A stretch of 64,000 nt of DNA from positions 624,359 to 688,358 of the forward strand of contig NZ_VLLL01000005.1 in assembly GCF_007994225.1 (NCBI RefSeq), in the 5' to 3' direction. This document shows, piece by piece, positions 50,735-61,762 of the stretch. The notes below the pieces were generated by a model. It was given only the letters and a program-made list of their open reading frames with translations, made no database searches and was not told the DNA's origin. Positions within the stretch are counted from its first letter, which is position 1; every line of letters starts with the position of its first letter. Source of the DNA: Stackebrandtia albiflava (lineage in GTDB: Bacteria; Actinomycetota; Actinomycetes; Mycobacteriales; Micromonosporaceae). The translations under genes and the position numbers were made by a program.

Positions 50735-51781
50735 ATGGCCGCACCAGACAAAGCCAAGGCGCTGGATCTCGCGCTGGCGCAGATCGACAAGCAGTTCGGC
50801 AAGGGCGCCGTGATGCGCCTGGGCGAACGGCCCAAGTCCGACGTGCGGGCCATCCCGACCGGTTCCATCGCCCTGGACGTGGCACTCGGCATCGGCGGCC
50901 TGCCCCGGGGCCGCATCATCGAGATCTACGGCCCGGAGTCGAGCGGTAAGACGACCCTTGCGCTGCACGCCATCGCGAACGCGCAGGCCGACGGCGGCAT
51001 CGTGGCCATCGTGGACGCCGAGCACGCGTTGGACCCGGAGTACGCCAAGGCGCTCGGCGTGGACACCGACGCCCTGCTCGTGTCGCAGCCCGACACCGGT
51101 GAGCAGGCGCTCGAGATCACCGACATGTTGATCCGCTCCGGCGCGGTCGACCTGATCGTCATCGACTCGGTGGCCGCGCTGGTGCCGCGCGCCGAGATCG
51201 AGGGCGAGATGGGTGACAGCCACGTGGGTCTCCAGGCCCGCCTGATGAGCCAGGCGCTGCGGAAGATCACCGGTGGCCTCAACAACTCCGGCACCACCGC
51301 GATCTTCATCAACCAGCTCCGCGAGAAGGTCGGCGTCATGTTCGGCAGTCCCGAGACCACCTCGGGTGGGCGGGCGTTGAAGTTCTACGCGTCGGTCCGG
51401 TTGGACATCCGCCGGATCGAGACCATGAAGGACGCCGGCGAGGCGGTCGGTAACCGCACGCGCGTCAAGGTCGTCAAGAACAAGGTCAGCAGCCCCTTCC
51501 GGCAGGCGGAGTTCGACATCCTGTACGGGCAGGGCATCAGCCGTGAGGGCTCGCTCATCGACGTGGGCGTGGAGCAGGGCATCGTCCGCAAGTCGGGCGC
51601 CTGGTACACCTACGAGGGCGACCAGCTCGGTCAGGGCAAGGAGAAGGTCAGGGCGTTCCTGAAGGAGAACCCCGACCTGGCCAACGAGATCGAGAAGAAG
51701 ATCAAGGAGAAGCTCGGCGTCGGCAGCCAGGCGCAGGACGCGTCCACCGTCGAGGTCGAAGAGCCGCCGGTCGACTTCTGA
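50735..51781 (+). CDS. recA: Recombinase RecA
   Basis: Strand-exchange ATPase of 348 residues that also triggers LexA cleavage. Walker A is GPESSGKTT, the L1/L2 loops contain [20 protein letters not shown] and [20 protein letters not shown], and the C terminus is acidic ([10 protein letters not shown]). ATG 50735 has GGGAGGGGC upstream and matches the usual MAAPDK start; ATG 50687 would add 16 Lys/Thr-rich residues. No intein is present. A SOS box and a possible PafBC promoter precede it; recX follows by eight bp. Confidence 0.97.
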   Translation: MAAPDKAKALDLALAQIDKQFGKGAVMRLGERPKSDVRAIPTGSIALDVALGIGGLPRGRIIEIYGPESSGKTTLALHAIANAQADGGIVAIVDAEHALDPEYAKALGVDTDALLVSQPDTGEQALEITDMLIRSGAVDLIVIDSVAALVPRAEIEGEMGDSHVGLQARLMSQALRKITGGLNNSGTTAIFINQLREKVGVMFGSPETTSGGRALKFYASVRLDIRRIETMKDAGEAVGNRTRVKVVKNKVSSPFRQAEFDILYGQGISREGSLIDVGVEQGIVRKSGAWYTYEGDQLGQGKEKVRAFLKENPDLANEIEKKIKEKLGVGSQAQDASTVEVEEPPVDF

Positions 51782-51789
51782 TCCGCCGG

Positions 51790-52332
51790 ATGGACGAGAC
51801 ACGTGATCCCGCCGAGCAGGCCAGGCAGATCTGCCTGCGCCTGCTGGCGGTGCGGCCCCGCACTTACATCGAACTCGCCGACGCGTTGGCGAAACGGGGT
51901 GTCTCCGACGACGTGATCGGTGACGTGCTCGATCGTTACCGGGACGTCGGCATGGTCGACGACGCGGCGTTCGCCCGGGCGTGGGTGTCGAGCAGGCACC
52001 GCAGCCGGAAGCTGTCGCGGCGCGCACTGTCGAACGAGCTGCGCCGCAAAGGCGTCGACACCGAACTGGTCGACGAGGCGTTGGAGCAGCTCGACGAGGA
52101 CGACGAACGGGCCGCCGCCCGTGAACTGGCGGCGCGGCGCCTGCGGGGCATGGGCGCGGTGCCGCCGGAGGCGGTGTTCCGCCGCCTGGTGGGGATGCTG
52201 GCCCGCAAGGGTTACCCGGCGGGCGTTGCGGTGGGGGTGGTCAAGGAGGTGATGGCCGAACGTGATTCGGCCATGGCCGAGCTGGCCGAGCAGATCGATC
52301 CGGACGCGATGATCGAGGACGGCACCGTCTGA
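51790..52332 (+). CDS. recX: RecA regulator RecX
   Basis: All-helical protein of 180 residues that limits RecA filament growth. It has three three-helix repeats; signatures are QICLRLLAVRPRTYIELADAL, then YRDVGMVDDAAFARAWV and ELRRKGVDTELVDEAL. Length is normal. ATG 51790 lies eight bases after the recA stop, so the two are co-transcribed under SOS control. Confidence 0.92.
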   Translation: MDETRDPAEQARQICLRLLAVRPRTYIELADALAKRGVSDDVIGDVLDRYRDVGMVDDAAFARAWVSSRHRSRKLSRRALSNELRRKGVDTELVDEALEQLDEDDERAAARELAARRLRGMGAVPPEAVFRRLVGMLARKGYPAGVAVGVVKEVMAERDSAMAELAEQIDPDAMIEDGTV

Positions 52333-52439
52333 GGCGCGGCGGGTGTCGGATCCCGACATCGTGTCCGTCCAGCGGTGTTCCCGGGCCGGAGAACGGCGGT
52401 GCGGCGTCCGCGACGGCTTCCCATACGACCTCCCGACTG

Positions 52440-52460
52440 TTAATGTCATGCCTACAGTAA
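52440..52460. promoter_or_regulatory. Imperfect dyad before the NrtR-like gene
   Basis: TTAATGT and ACAGTAA pair at six of seven bases, with seven bases between, in an AT-rich island 60 bp before the gene. Candidate autoregulatory operator. Confidence 0.35.
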
Positions 52461-52518
52461 AGCGGTGGGTGCGATGGCCACCCGATCGCCGTTTTTCCCG
52501 GGCCGGAGGTGAGGATGC

Positions 52519-53240
52519 ATGTCCCACGACCACACCGCACCACCGACCGCGTCGGTCGCCGTGGACACGGTGATCCTGACCGTGCCCGCCGACGAACTCG
52601 TCGTACTCCTAGTCCGCCGGGCCAACCCGCCGTACCAGGGGGAGTGGGCACTGCCCGGCGGATTCCTGGAGGCCGACGAGGACCTCGACGACGCGGCGGC
52701 ACGTGAACTGCGGGAGGAGACCGGGCTGCGCCCCGGGGAGGTGCATCTGGAGCAGTTCCGCGGCTACGGCGCGCCCGGCCGGGATCCGCGCGGCAGGGTC
52801 GTGAGCATCGCCTACCTCGCCCTGGTGCCCAGTCCACCCACGGCCACCGCCGGAGGCGACGCCGCCGACGTGGGCTGGCTACCGGTGGCCGAGGTCCTGG
52901 CGGGCGGCACCGGCACCGCCTTCGACCACCGGACGATCGTCGAGGACGCGGTCGAACACGCCAGGCGCATGTTGGAACACACCACCGTCGCGGCGGCGTT
53001 CTGCCCGCCGGAGTTCACGATCTCCCAGTTGCGGCGGGTGTACGAGATCGTGTGGGGCGAGACCCTCGATCCCGGCAACTTCCACCGGAAGGTCACCCGC
53101 ATCCCCGACTTCCTGGTCGCGACCGGGGAGTCGACGACCCGTGACGGCGGCCGACCGGCGGCGCTGTTCCGCCGGGGCACGGCCACCCGGCTGCAACCGC
53201 CGCTGTACCGTGCCGTCGACCGGTCGGCCTCCGCCCGTGG

Positions 53241-53265
<25 letters not shown>
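52519..53265 (+). CDS. NrtR-like Nudix regulator
   Basis: Protein of 248 residues that fuses a Nudix domain (about 8-150) to a winged helix (about 165-235). The Nudix box is GGFLEADEDLDDAAARELREETGL, close to the G-x5-E-x7-REUxEE pattern. The winged helix has FTISQLRRVYEIVWGETLDPGNFHRKV, typical of NrtR, which senses ADP-ribose and controls NAD synthesis. GGAGGTGAGG lies before ATG 52519. No NAD genes are nearby, so its targets are elsewhere. Its end overlaps gltA tail to tail by 25 bp. Confidence 0.85.
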
Positions 53266-54527
<1,262 letters not shown>

Positions 54528-54672
54528 GGTCTGTTCTCCCGAGGTAGCCGTTGGTGGGCCGCCGGTGTGGCCGCGTGTGGATTGTGCACTTTAGCGGCCG
54601 GCTGCCCGCCTGTTTCGGCGATGGTAGTGGCCGGGGGCCGGGGATTGCGCCGTTTGCCCTCGTGTCCGGCGG

Positions 54673-55629
54673 TCACCGTGGCCGGTTCGGCCCCGGGGAC
54701 GGGTCGAGGAACACGTAGTCGATGGACGGGATGCGTTCCCGCAACCGGTTCTCGGCGGCGTCGGAGGCCGCCTCGATGGCGGCGCCCGTCGCGGTGTCGG
54801 TGAAGTCGACCTTCGCCGCGACGAATATGGAGTCCGGTCCCAGGTGGAGGATGTAGAGCTCGTCCACTGCGCGAACCGTGTCGGTGGCGAGCAGTTCGTC
54901 GCGCACCATGCTCTGGAGCCGGGGAGGCACCGCCTGGCCTATCAGCAGCGAGGTGTTGGCGGCGGCCAGGACGATCGCGACGGCGATCAGCAGCAGCCCG
55001 ATCAGCACCGACGCGACGCCGTCGTAACGGGCGTCGCCGGTGATCTCGGTGAGCGCCAGGCCGGCCGCGGCGAGGACCAGGCCGATCAGGGCGGCGGTGT
55101 CCTCCAGGACCACCGCCTTGACGGTCGTGTCCGGGGTGTGCCGCAGGTAGGTGACCATGTCGGTGCGCCACCGCCGCGCCGAGCGCCGGGACTGCCGCAC
55201 CGCCCGGATCAGGGAGATCGCCTCCAGGACGAAGGACACGCCCAGCACCAGATAGGACACCAGGTAGTCGCCGGGGGCCTCGGCGCCGAGGATCTCCCCG
55301 ACGCCGTGGGTGATGGAGAAGCCGCCTCCGATGACGAAGGTGAAGGTCGCCGCCAGGAACGCCCAGAAGTACGCCTCGCGGCCGTACCCGAGGGGATGGC
55401 GGGAGTCGGGTCGGCGGGCGCCCCGCCGCAACGCGACGAACAGGAACACCTCGGTCGCGGTGTCGGCCACCGAGTGGGCCGACTCCGACAGCATCGCGGC
55501 CGAGCCGCTGAACACCCCGGCGACGGCCTTGGCCACGGCTATCGACAGGTTCATGGCACCCGCCAGCAGGACCGTGCCGACGCTCTCCTGTGTGCCGCCG
55601 TCCGGTCGCGCCGTCGTGTCGTCGCCCAC
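54673..55629 (-). CDS. CDF cation transporter, ZnT9-like
   Basis: Six-helix cation diffusion facilitator of 318 residues with a cytosolic C-terminal domain. Helix 2 has HSVAD (H-x3-D) in SESAHSVADTATE, but helix 5 reads VLEDTAALIGL, E-D in place of the usual H/D-x3-D; this is the pattern of ZnT9-like members. Metal is probably zinc or another divalent ion; not certain. GTG 55629 has GGGAGGGGG before it. A longer frame upstream has weak support and is not used. Confidence 0.82.
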   Translation of the reverse strand: MGDDTTARPDGGTQESVGTVLLAGAMNLSIAVAKAVAGVFSGSAAMLSESAHSVADTATEVFLFVALRRGARRPDSRHPLGYGREAYFWAFLAATFTFVIGGGFSITHGVGEILGAEAPGDYLVSYLVLGVSFVLEAISLIRAVRQSRRSARRWRTDMVTYLRHTPDTTVKAVVLEDTAALIGLVLAAAGLALTEITGDARYDGVASVLIGLLLIAVAIVLAAANTSLLIGQAVPPRLQSMVRDELLATDTVRAVDELYILHLGPDSIFVAAKVDFTDTATGAAIEAASDAAENRLRERIPSIDYVFLDPSPGPNRPR

Positions 55630-55775
55630 CGGATCCCCCTCCCGTGCCGGTGTGTGCAGATTAGAGCCTGCCGGGCCGGCCCGGATGGCGTCCGGGAGGA
55701 ATGGGTAACCGGCCGTTCCCGGGGATTCCCGGGGATCCCCGGTGTGGCGCACCGATGAGGTGAGAGGGTAGGCCG

Positions 55776-56189
55776 ATGGAGTTGGACGACGAGTTGGGTT
55801 TCGGCGGCACCGAGCGTGTCTTCACCCTGGAGGAGGCCCGGGACCTGATGCCGGAGGTCCTGGAGCGGGCCGGGCTCATCGTGCGGATGCGGGCCGACCT
55901 GGCCGAACTCGCCTTGGCGATCAACACGGAGGACGACTCCCACGCCGGTGGCATCGCCGAGGCGAAGGCGTTGGAGGCGCACCTGAACGAGGCGATCTCG
56001 TGGTTCGCCTCCCACGGCATCGAGGTCAAGGGGATCGCGCCGCTGCTGATCGACTTCCCGTCCCGGTGGGAGGGCATGGACGTGCGACTGTGCTGGGTGG
56101 AGGGTGAGACCGACCTGGCGTGGTACCACCGCAGTGAACTGGGTTTCGCGGGGCGGCGGCCGTTGCGGGCGGGTGAGTCCTCCGGTTAG
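55776..56189 (+). CDS. DUF2203 protein
   Basis: Soluble protein of 137 residues of DUF2203. It begins with a helical half (RVFTLEEARDLMPEVLERA) and ends LLIDFPSRWEGMDVRLCWVEGETDLAWYHR, the family's conserved block. No reaction is known. ATG 55776. Its last four bases overlap the convergent MFS gene. Confidence 0.85.
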   Translation: MELDDELGFGGTERVFTLEEARDLMPEVLERAGLIVRMRADLAELALAINTEDDSHAGGIAEAKALEAHLNEAISWFASHGIEVKGIAPLLIDFPSRWEGMDVRLCWVEGETDLAWYHRSELGFAGRRPLRAGESSG

Positions 56190-57439
56190 GCCGCCGTGAC
56201 TTGGCGGGTGGCGGGCAGGGCGCGCAGCGTGCGAAGCGGTGAGGCCACGATCCACAGGGCGGACACCGTGACACCGGCCGCGACGATCCACAGCGTGACG
56301 CGCACGTCGGTGAGGGTCGCCACGACTCCGCCCAGAAGGCTGCCGATCGGCATCACACCCCAGATCATGAAGTTCATCGTGGCGCCGACCCGGCCGTGGA
56401 GCCCGGGCGGGCACATCAACTGCCGCGTGGTCACCGACAGGATGTGGTTGGTGACGATGGCCGCGCACAGCAGCAGGTTCCCGGTGATCCACCACGCGGT
56501 CTCCCAGCCGGGGCGGGTCAGCGGGGTCATCGCGAAACCCACCGCGTAGCAGGCGGCGGCCGCGCACAGGACCCGTGCCCCGCCGAACCGGGCGGCGAGA
56601 CGGTGCGTGAGCGGCCCGGCGACGAGCGCTCCCAGTAGTCCCGACATGCCGACGAGCCCGACGGCGGCCGGTCCCAGGCCGATCCACTCGACGAGGAACA
56701 CGACCGTCACCGCCGCGTGCATGGACTGGAACAGCATGGTGCAGGCGGAGTATCCGGCCAACGCCCGCAGCACCGGCTGGGAGGCGACGAACCGCAGCCC
56801 CTCGACGACGTCGCGGCCCAGGTGACGGCGTTCCACCGTGGGCGGCTGTTCGCGGTGACGGATCCGGCGCAGCCACACGGCCGACCAGAGGTAACCGGCC
56901 GCGTCGATCGCGAGGGCCACCGGTGCCGTGAGGGCCTGGATGAGCAGCCCGCCGGCCCCGTTGGCCAGAACGGCGGCGACCGAGGTGTTGGTGGCCAGTT
57001 TCGCGTTGGCCGAGACGAGGTCGCCGTCGGCGACGAGGCGGGGGAGGTAGGTGGTCGCCGCGACGGTGAAGAAGACGGTGGCGATCCCGGTGACGAAGGC
57101 GACGACGTACAACTGGGTCATCGTCAGGACTCCGAGGAACGCCGCCGCCGGAATGGAGGCGACCAGCGCGAACCGGGCGATGTCGGTGCCGATCATGACG
57201 GGGCGGCAGCGCATCCGGTCGATCCACGCCCCGGCGAGCAGGCCGAGCAGAAGGGACCCGAGGGTCTCCAGCGTGTGGAGCAGCGCGACCTCGAAGGCGG
57301 TGGCGTCGAGGTGGAGGAGCGCGAGCATCGGCAGTGCGAGCATGCCGATCCGGGTCCCCACGGCGCTGAGCGCGTCGGCGAGCCACAGGCGACGGAAGTC
57401 GGCGTGGCGGCGCAGCAGGCCACGGGGCTGAGAGGTCAT
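56186..57439 (-). CDS. MFS exporter (EntS-like)
   Basis: Twelve-helix MFS transporter of 417 residues of the EntS/MFS_3 type: FRRLWLADALSAVGTRIGMLALP at the start, LAGAWIDRMRCRPVMIGTD as the first loop, and VTTRQLMCPPGLHGRVGATMNF later. Drug or siderophore export is typical; the substrate is unknown. ATG 57439 has a 21-bp inverted repeat 57 bp upstream, shared with the divergent DUF1990 gene. Overlaps DUF2203 by four bases, tail to tail. Confidence 0.86.
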   Translation of the reverse strand: MTSQPRGLLRRHADFRRLWLADALSAVGTRIGMLALPMLALLHLDATAFEVALLHTLETLGSLLLGLLAGAWIDRMRCRPVMIGTDIARFALVASIPAAAFLGVLTMTQLYVVAFVTGIATVFFTVAATTYLPRLVADGDLVSANAKLATNTSVAAVLANGAGGLLIQALTAPVALAIDAAGYLWSAVWLRRIRHREQPPTVERRHLGRDVVEGLRFVASQPVLRALAGYSACTMLFQSMHAAVTVVFLVEWIGLGPAAVGLVGMSGLLGALVAGPLTHRLAARFGGARVLCAAAACYAVGFAMTPLTRPGWETAWWITGNLLLCAAIVTNHILSVTTRQLMCPPGLHGRVGATMNFMIWGVMPIGSLLGGVVATLTDVRVTLWIVAAGVTVSALWIVASPLRTLRALPATRQVTAA

Positions 57440-57495
57440 CGGCGCACCTTCACGGGAGGGACGGCGGTCGAGACTACTCCGCCCCGCCGCTCGTA

Positions 57496-57516
57496 GTTGA
57501 GTCGGGTCGACTCAAC
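57496..57516. promoter_or_regulatory. 21-bp inverted repeat between MFS and DUF1990 genes
   Basis: GTTGAGTCG and CGACTCAAC form perfect 9-base arms around GGT. It lies between divergent genes, 57 bp from the MFS start and 44 bp from the DUF1990 start. Typical of TetR/MarR-type operators. The regulator is not in the window. Confidence 0.6.
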
Positions 57517-57547
57517 CCGGCGCAGATCCGATCCGGCCGTGACCCGA

Positions 57548-57553
57548 TACCCT
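57548..57553 (+). promoter_or_regulatory. -10 element for the DUF1990 gene
   Basis: TACCCT ends six bases before GTG 57560, fitting a leaderless transcript. No ribosome site between. Confidence 0.4.
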
Positions 57554-57559
57554 TCCGCT

Positions 57560-58051
57560 GTGGACTACACCTACACGCCGGTCGGTGTCACCCGCTCCGA
57601 CCGGCCCGCCCCGGGACTGCGCCGGCTGAGTCACCGCGCGCGGCTCCGCGGCGACTTCGAGGCCGCCGCCGAGGTGGTCATGACCTGGGAGATGCACCGG
57701 CGGGCGGGGTTGCGCCCCCGCGCGGACGCACCCCGCGCCGAGCCCGGCGTGTCGGTGGTCTGCCGGCTGGGGCCGCTGCGGGCGCCGTGCCGGGTGGTGT
57801 GGACCGTCACCGAACCCGACCGGATCGGCTTCGGCTACGGCACCCTGCCGGGACACCCCGAGGCCGGCGAGGAGAGCTTCACGGTGTCTCGCGACCCCGA
57901 CGGCACCGTCTGGTTCACCGTCATCGCCTACAGCCGCCCCGCGCGCTGGTTCACCAGACTCGCCGGACCGGTGGTACCCCTGGCCCAACGCCTGGCCATG
58001 TACGCGTACGCCCGGGCCGTCGAGACCGGGGCACGGGCCGCCACCGCCTGA
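57560..58051 (+). CDS. DUF1990 protein
   Basis: Soluble protein of 163 residues of DUF1990. Conserved blocks are VVMTWEMHRRAGLRP, FGYGTLPGHPEAGEESFTVSRD and FTVIAYSRPARWFTRLAGP. It has no known reaction. GTG 57560 is chosen from the leaderless -10. Divergent from an MFS gene with a shared palindrome. Confidence 0.85.
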   Translation: MDYTYTPVGVTRSDRPAPGLRRLSHRARLRGDFEAAAEVVMTWEMHRRAGLRPRADAPRAEPGVSVVCRLGPLRAPCRVVWTVTEPDRIGFGYGTLPGHPEAGEESFTVSRDPDGTVWFTVIAYSRPARWFTRLAGPVVPLAQRLAMYAYARAVETGARAATA

Positions 58052-58094
58052 CACCTCGGGCCAACTCGCCTGCACCGGCGGCGAGGGTCGGGGC

Positions 58095-58100
58095 TAGGCT
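58095..58100 (+). promoter_or_regulatory. -10 element for miaB
   Basis: TAGGCT ends nine bases before ATG 58110. No ribosome site between, so a short or absent leader is likely. Confidence 0.4.
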
Positions 58101-58109
58101 GGATCCGCT

Positions 58110-59618
58110 ATGCCTACCACCACCACACCCACCCGGTCCGGTTCGCGCACATACCGCGTGACCACGTACGGCTGCCAGATGAACGTCCACGACTCCGAGC
58201 GGATCGGTGGACTCCTGGAGGACGCCGGCTACGTCGCCGCCGCCGAGGACACCCAGCCGGACGTCGTCGTGTTCAACACCTGCGCCGTCCGGGAGAACGC
58301 GGACAACCGCCTGTACGGAAACCTCGGCCACCTGCGGCCGGTCAAGGACGCCAACCCGGGCATGCAGATCGCCGTCGGCGGTTGCCTCGCCCAGAAGGAC
58401 CGGGGCGACATCGTGTCCCGTGCGCCGTGGGTGGACGTGGTGTTCGGCACGCACAACATCGGGTCGCTGCCGGTCCTGCTGGAACGCGCCCGGCACAACG
58501 CGCGCGCCGAGGTGGAGATCCTGGAGTCCCTGGAGGTCTTCCCCTCCACGCTGCCGACCAGGCGCGAGTCCACCTACGCGGGTTGGGTGTCGATCTCGGT
58601 GGGCTGCAACAACACCTGCACGTTCTGCATCGTCCCCAGCCTGCGCGGCAAGGAGAAGGACCGCCGCCCCGGCGAGATCCTGGCCGAGGTGCGCGCGCTG
58701 GTGGATCAGGGCGTCAGCGAGGTCACGCTACTGGGGCAGAACGTCAACTCCTACGGCGTCGAGTTCGGCGACCGGCTCGCCTTCGGCAAGTTGCTGCGCG
58801 CCTGCGGCGACATCGAGGGACTGGAACGGGTCCGGTTCACCAGCCCCCACCCGAAGGACTTCACCGACGACGTCATCGCCGCCATGGCGGAGACCCCCAA
58901 CGTCTGCCATCAGCTCCACATGCCGTTGCAGTCCGGTTCCGACCGGGTCCTCAAGGCGATGCGGCGCTCCTACCGCCAGGACCGGTACCTCGGGATCATC
59001 GACAAGGTCCGCGCGGCGATGCCCGACGCCGCCATCACCACCGACATCATCGTGGGGTTCCCCGGTGAGACCGAGGAGGACTTCCAGGCCACCCTGGACG
59101 TGGTACGGCGCGCCCGGTTCTCCTCCGCGTTCACGTTCCAGTACTCCATCCGCCCCGGCACGCCCGCCGCCACGATGCCCGACCAGGTTCCCAAGGCCGT
59201 CGTCAAGGACCGGTACGAGAGGCTCATCGCGGTGCAGGAGGAGATCTCCTGGGCCGAGAACCGGCGACTGATCGGCCGTGAGGTCGAGGTCCTGGTGTCG
59301 GTCGGAGAGGGCCGCAAGGACTCCGCCACCGGCCGCATGTCGGGTCGGGCGCGCGACGGCCGGCTGGTCCACTTCGACGCCTCCGGCATGTCGGTGCGTC
59401 CCGGTGACGTGGTCACCACCGTGATAACACAGGCCGCGCCCCACCACCTCATCGCCGACGACCTGCCCACCGATCACCGATTCACGGCCGCCGGCGACGC
59501 GTGGGAGGCCGGGAACCGGCCGAAGCTGCCCGGCGTGTCTCTCGGGATGCCGGGCGTGGGCCTGCCGGTGGGGCCGCCGCCCACCGACGACGGCGGCGCC
59601 TGCTGCGGCGGTCACTGA
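58110..59618 (+). CDS. miaB: tRNA methylthiotransferase MiaB
   Basis: Radical-SAM enzyme of 502 residues that adds a methylthio group to i6A37 of tRNA. The first cluster uses the Cys of [16 protein letters not shown] and VGGCLAQ. The radical-SAM cluster is [21 protein letters not shown] (C-x3-C-x2-C). A TRAM domain follows (about 385-450). The C-terminal tail GGACCGGH has two extra Cys. ATG 58110. Sits in the usual actinobacterial order after recA-recX, with other genes between. Overlaps the SpoIIE-type gene by seven bases, tail to tail. Confidence 0.96.
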   Translation: MPTTTTPTRSGSRTYRVTTYGCQMNVHDSERIGGLLEDAGYVAAAEDTQPDVVVFNTCAVRENADNRLYGNLGHLRPVKDANPGMQIAVGGCLAQKDRGDIVSRAPWVDVVFGTHNIGSLPVLLERARHNARAEVEILESLEVFPSTLPTRRESTYAGWVSISVGCNNTCTFCIVPSLRGKEKDRRPGEILAEVRALVDQGVSEVTLLGQNVNSYGVEFGDRLAFGKLLRACGDIEGLERVRFTSPHPKDFTDDVIAAMAETPNVCHQLHMPLQSGSDRVLKAMRRSYRQDRYLGIIDKVRAAMPDAAITTDIIVGFPGETEEDFQATLDVVRRARFSSAFTFQYSIRPGTPAATMPDQVPKAVVKDRYERLIAVQEEISWAENRRLIGREVEVLVSVGEGRKDSATGRMSGRARDGRLVHFDASGMSVRPGDVVTTVITQAAPHHLIADDLPTDHRFTAAGDAWEAGNRPKLPGVSLGMPGVGLPVGPPPTDDGGACCGGH

Positions 59619-61654
59619 CCGGCGGCGCGCGGCGGCCGGAGGTGGGGGCTGAGCCCCTTGAACTCGGCCAGCAGTACCGTCCGGTCGTCCTCGCTGCTGG
59701 GGGACTCGGCCATCAACTGGTCGCACAGCTCACCGGCCGGGCGCCTGGTGCGCATCAACCGCACCAGGTGCTCCACGCCCTCGTCGAACTTGGTGGAACG
59801 GCTCTCCACCAGGCCGTCGGTGTACAACAGCAACCGGGTTCCCGGGGGAGTCGCCATCGCCGTCGACTGGTACTCGGCGCCCGGCAGGGCGCCCAGCAGC
59901 GGACCGCCCGCGATCTCCTTCGCCTGCGGCGGCTGGTCAGGTAGTGAGAGGACCGGCGGGGGATGGCCCGCGCTCGCCATCGCGCACCAGTGCTCGACCG
60001 GGTCGTACAACACGTACACGCAGGTCGCGGTGACGTCACCGCTGAAGTCCATCGCCAGGTCGTTGAGTCTCGTCAGCAGCATCGCCGGATCCAGGCCGAT
60101 GGAGGCGAGACTGCGCACCGCCGTGCGGTAGTGGCCCATGGCGGCGGCGGAGTGGATGCCGTGGCCGGCGACGTCGCCCACCACCATCGCGATCCGTCTA
60201 CCCGGAAGCACCACGGTGTCGAACCAGTCGCCGGCGGCCCGCAGGTTGGCCCGGTTCGGCTGGTACCGATAGGTCAGGCGTGCCTCGGCCAGGTCGGGGA
60301 GACGCTGCGGCAGCAGACTCAGTTGCAGGGTCAGCGCGGCCTGCTTCTCGTCGCGGTACAGCCGGGAGTTGTCGATGCTGAGCGCGGTCCGGTTGGCGAT
60401 CTCCTGGACGAGCAGGAGGTCGTCGTCGTCGTACGGCCCCCTGCCGACCAGCCGGATGCAGGTCAACACCCCGAGAGTGACGTCCCGGGCGCGCAACGGT
60501 GCGACGATGACGGACGCCAGCCCCGCGGCGTCGGCGGCGTCGCGGCGTTCGCCGGTGAGCGCCATCGACTCCGAGAGCAGCGGATCGTTGGACAGTTGTG
60601 GCTGGTTCGAGTTCAGCACCTGGGCGAAGGCGTTGGTCTCGGCGGCCCGGCGCGGGCTGGCGACGCGGAGGATCTTCTCGGTGTGGGTCGAGGTCTCCCG
60701 CGCCGCACCGCCGATCCGCGACACCAGGGTCTCCTCGTCGATGAAGTCGTCGGGTTCCTCGCCGGAGATGACGGTGTGGACCACGTCGACCATCACGATG
60801 TCGGCGTAGTCGGTGACCAGCAGCTCGGCGAGGTCCTGGGCGGTCTCGCGGAAGTCCAGCGTGTTGCCGACCTTCGCGCCGACCGCGCTCAGCAACGCCA
60901 GCCGGTCCCGGTTGCGCCCGTCGTCCAGCGTGGGGTGTTGACTCTCGGTCACGTCCATGACGACACCGCACAGCCCGAACGGCCGCCCGGGCGTGTCGGT
61001 CAACCGGTACCAGGAGACCGCCCACACGGTCGAGGCGTCCGGGGCGGTGGAGGGGTGACCGGGGATGTGGAGGTCCTGCACCGGTTCGCCCGTCTCCATG
61101 ACGGCACGCAGCAGCGCCCGGTAGGTCGCCATGTCGGGTGACTCGATCACCTCTTCGATCGGCCGGCCGAGATGGTCGATGACCGGGCGCCGGTTGATCC
61201 TCGCCAGCGCCTCGTTGAGCGCGACGAACCGGAGCTGGTTGTCGAGGATCGCGAAGCCGAACGTCGCCTGTCGGAAGAACGCGTTCAGCAGCCCCAGGCC
61301 CATCTCGGTCTCGCGGCTCTCGGCCACGTCGATGCCCAGCACCAGGGTGGCCGGCGGCCCGCTCGGTTGCGGGATCGGATGCCGGTACGTGATGACGGCG
61401 CGGGTACTGCCGTCGGCCCGCCGGATCTGGTGCACCTCGGGATGGCCGGTCGGCTTGCCGATCGGGTAGTCCTTGCCGTCCGCGGCGGCGGTGCTCAGGA
61501 TTACCTGGATGTCGCGCCCGACGACGTCACTGCGGCGAAAGCCGGTCAGCTCCTCGGCCGCGGAGCCGAAGTAGCTGATCCGGCGGTCGGCGTCGACGAC
61601 GATCGTGGCGATCGTCAGGTCCCCGGAGAACATCGCGCCGAATGACTGGCTCAT
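59612..61654 (-). CDS. PAS-PAS-GAF-SpoIIE Ser/Thr phosphatase
   Basis: Soluble signalling phosphatase of 680 residues. Domains in order: PAS (about 15-110, [16 protein letters not shown]), PAS (120-235), GAF (255-420, [19 protein letters not shown]), SpoIIE/PP2C (445-665), with [14 protein letters not shown] and YTDGLVESR. RsbU-like proteins dephosphorylate anti-anti-sigma factors, so a general stress role is likely but no partner gene is in the window. No membrane helices. ATG 61654. Next to a tyrosine phosphatase gene. Confidence 0.9.
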   Translation of the reverse strand: MSQSFGAMFSGDLTIATIVVDADRRISYFGSAAEELTGFRRSDVVGRDIQVILSTAAADGKDYPIGKPTGHPEVHQIRRADGSTRAVITYRHPIPQPSGPPATLVLGIDVAESRETEMGLGLLNAFFRQATFGFAILDNQLRFVALNEALARINRRPVIDHLGRPIEEVIESPDMATYRALLRAVMETGEPVQDLHIPGHPSTAPDASTVWAVSWYRLTDTPGRPFGLCGVVMDVTESQHPTLDDGRNRDRLALLSAVGAKVGNTLDFRETAQDLAELLVTDYADIVMVDVVHTVISGEEPDDFIDEETLVSRIGGAARETSTHTEKILRVASPRRAAETNAFAQVLNSNQPQLSNDPLLSESMALTGERRDAADAAGLASVIVAPLRARDVTLGVLTCIRLVGRGPYDDDDLLLVQEIANRTALSIDNSRLYRDEKQAALTLQLSLLPQRLPDLAEARLTYRYQPNRANLRAAGDWFDTVVLPGRRIAMVVGDVAGHGIHSAAAMGHYRTAVRSLASIGLDPAMLLTRLNDLAMDFSGDVTATCVYVLYDPVEHWCAMASAGHPPPVLSLPDQPPQAKEIAGGPLLGALPGAEYQSTAMATPPGTRLLLYTDGLVESRSTKFDEGVEHLVRLMRTRRPAGELCDQLMAESPSSEDDRTVLLAEFKGLSPHLRPPRAAGQ

Positions 61655-61762
61655 CCGATGTCCTCACCGTCCCACGGCAGGCTGCGTACCCCCATCCGTG
61701 CATGATATGCGGCATACGCCCGTTTCGTCGCGCCTTGTCGCCCCGCCGACGGGCCGCGTGGG

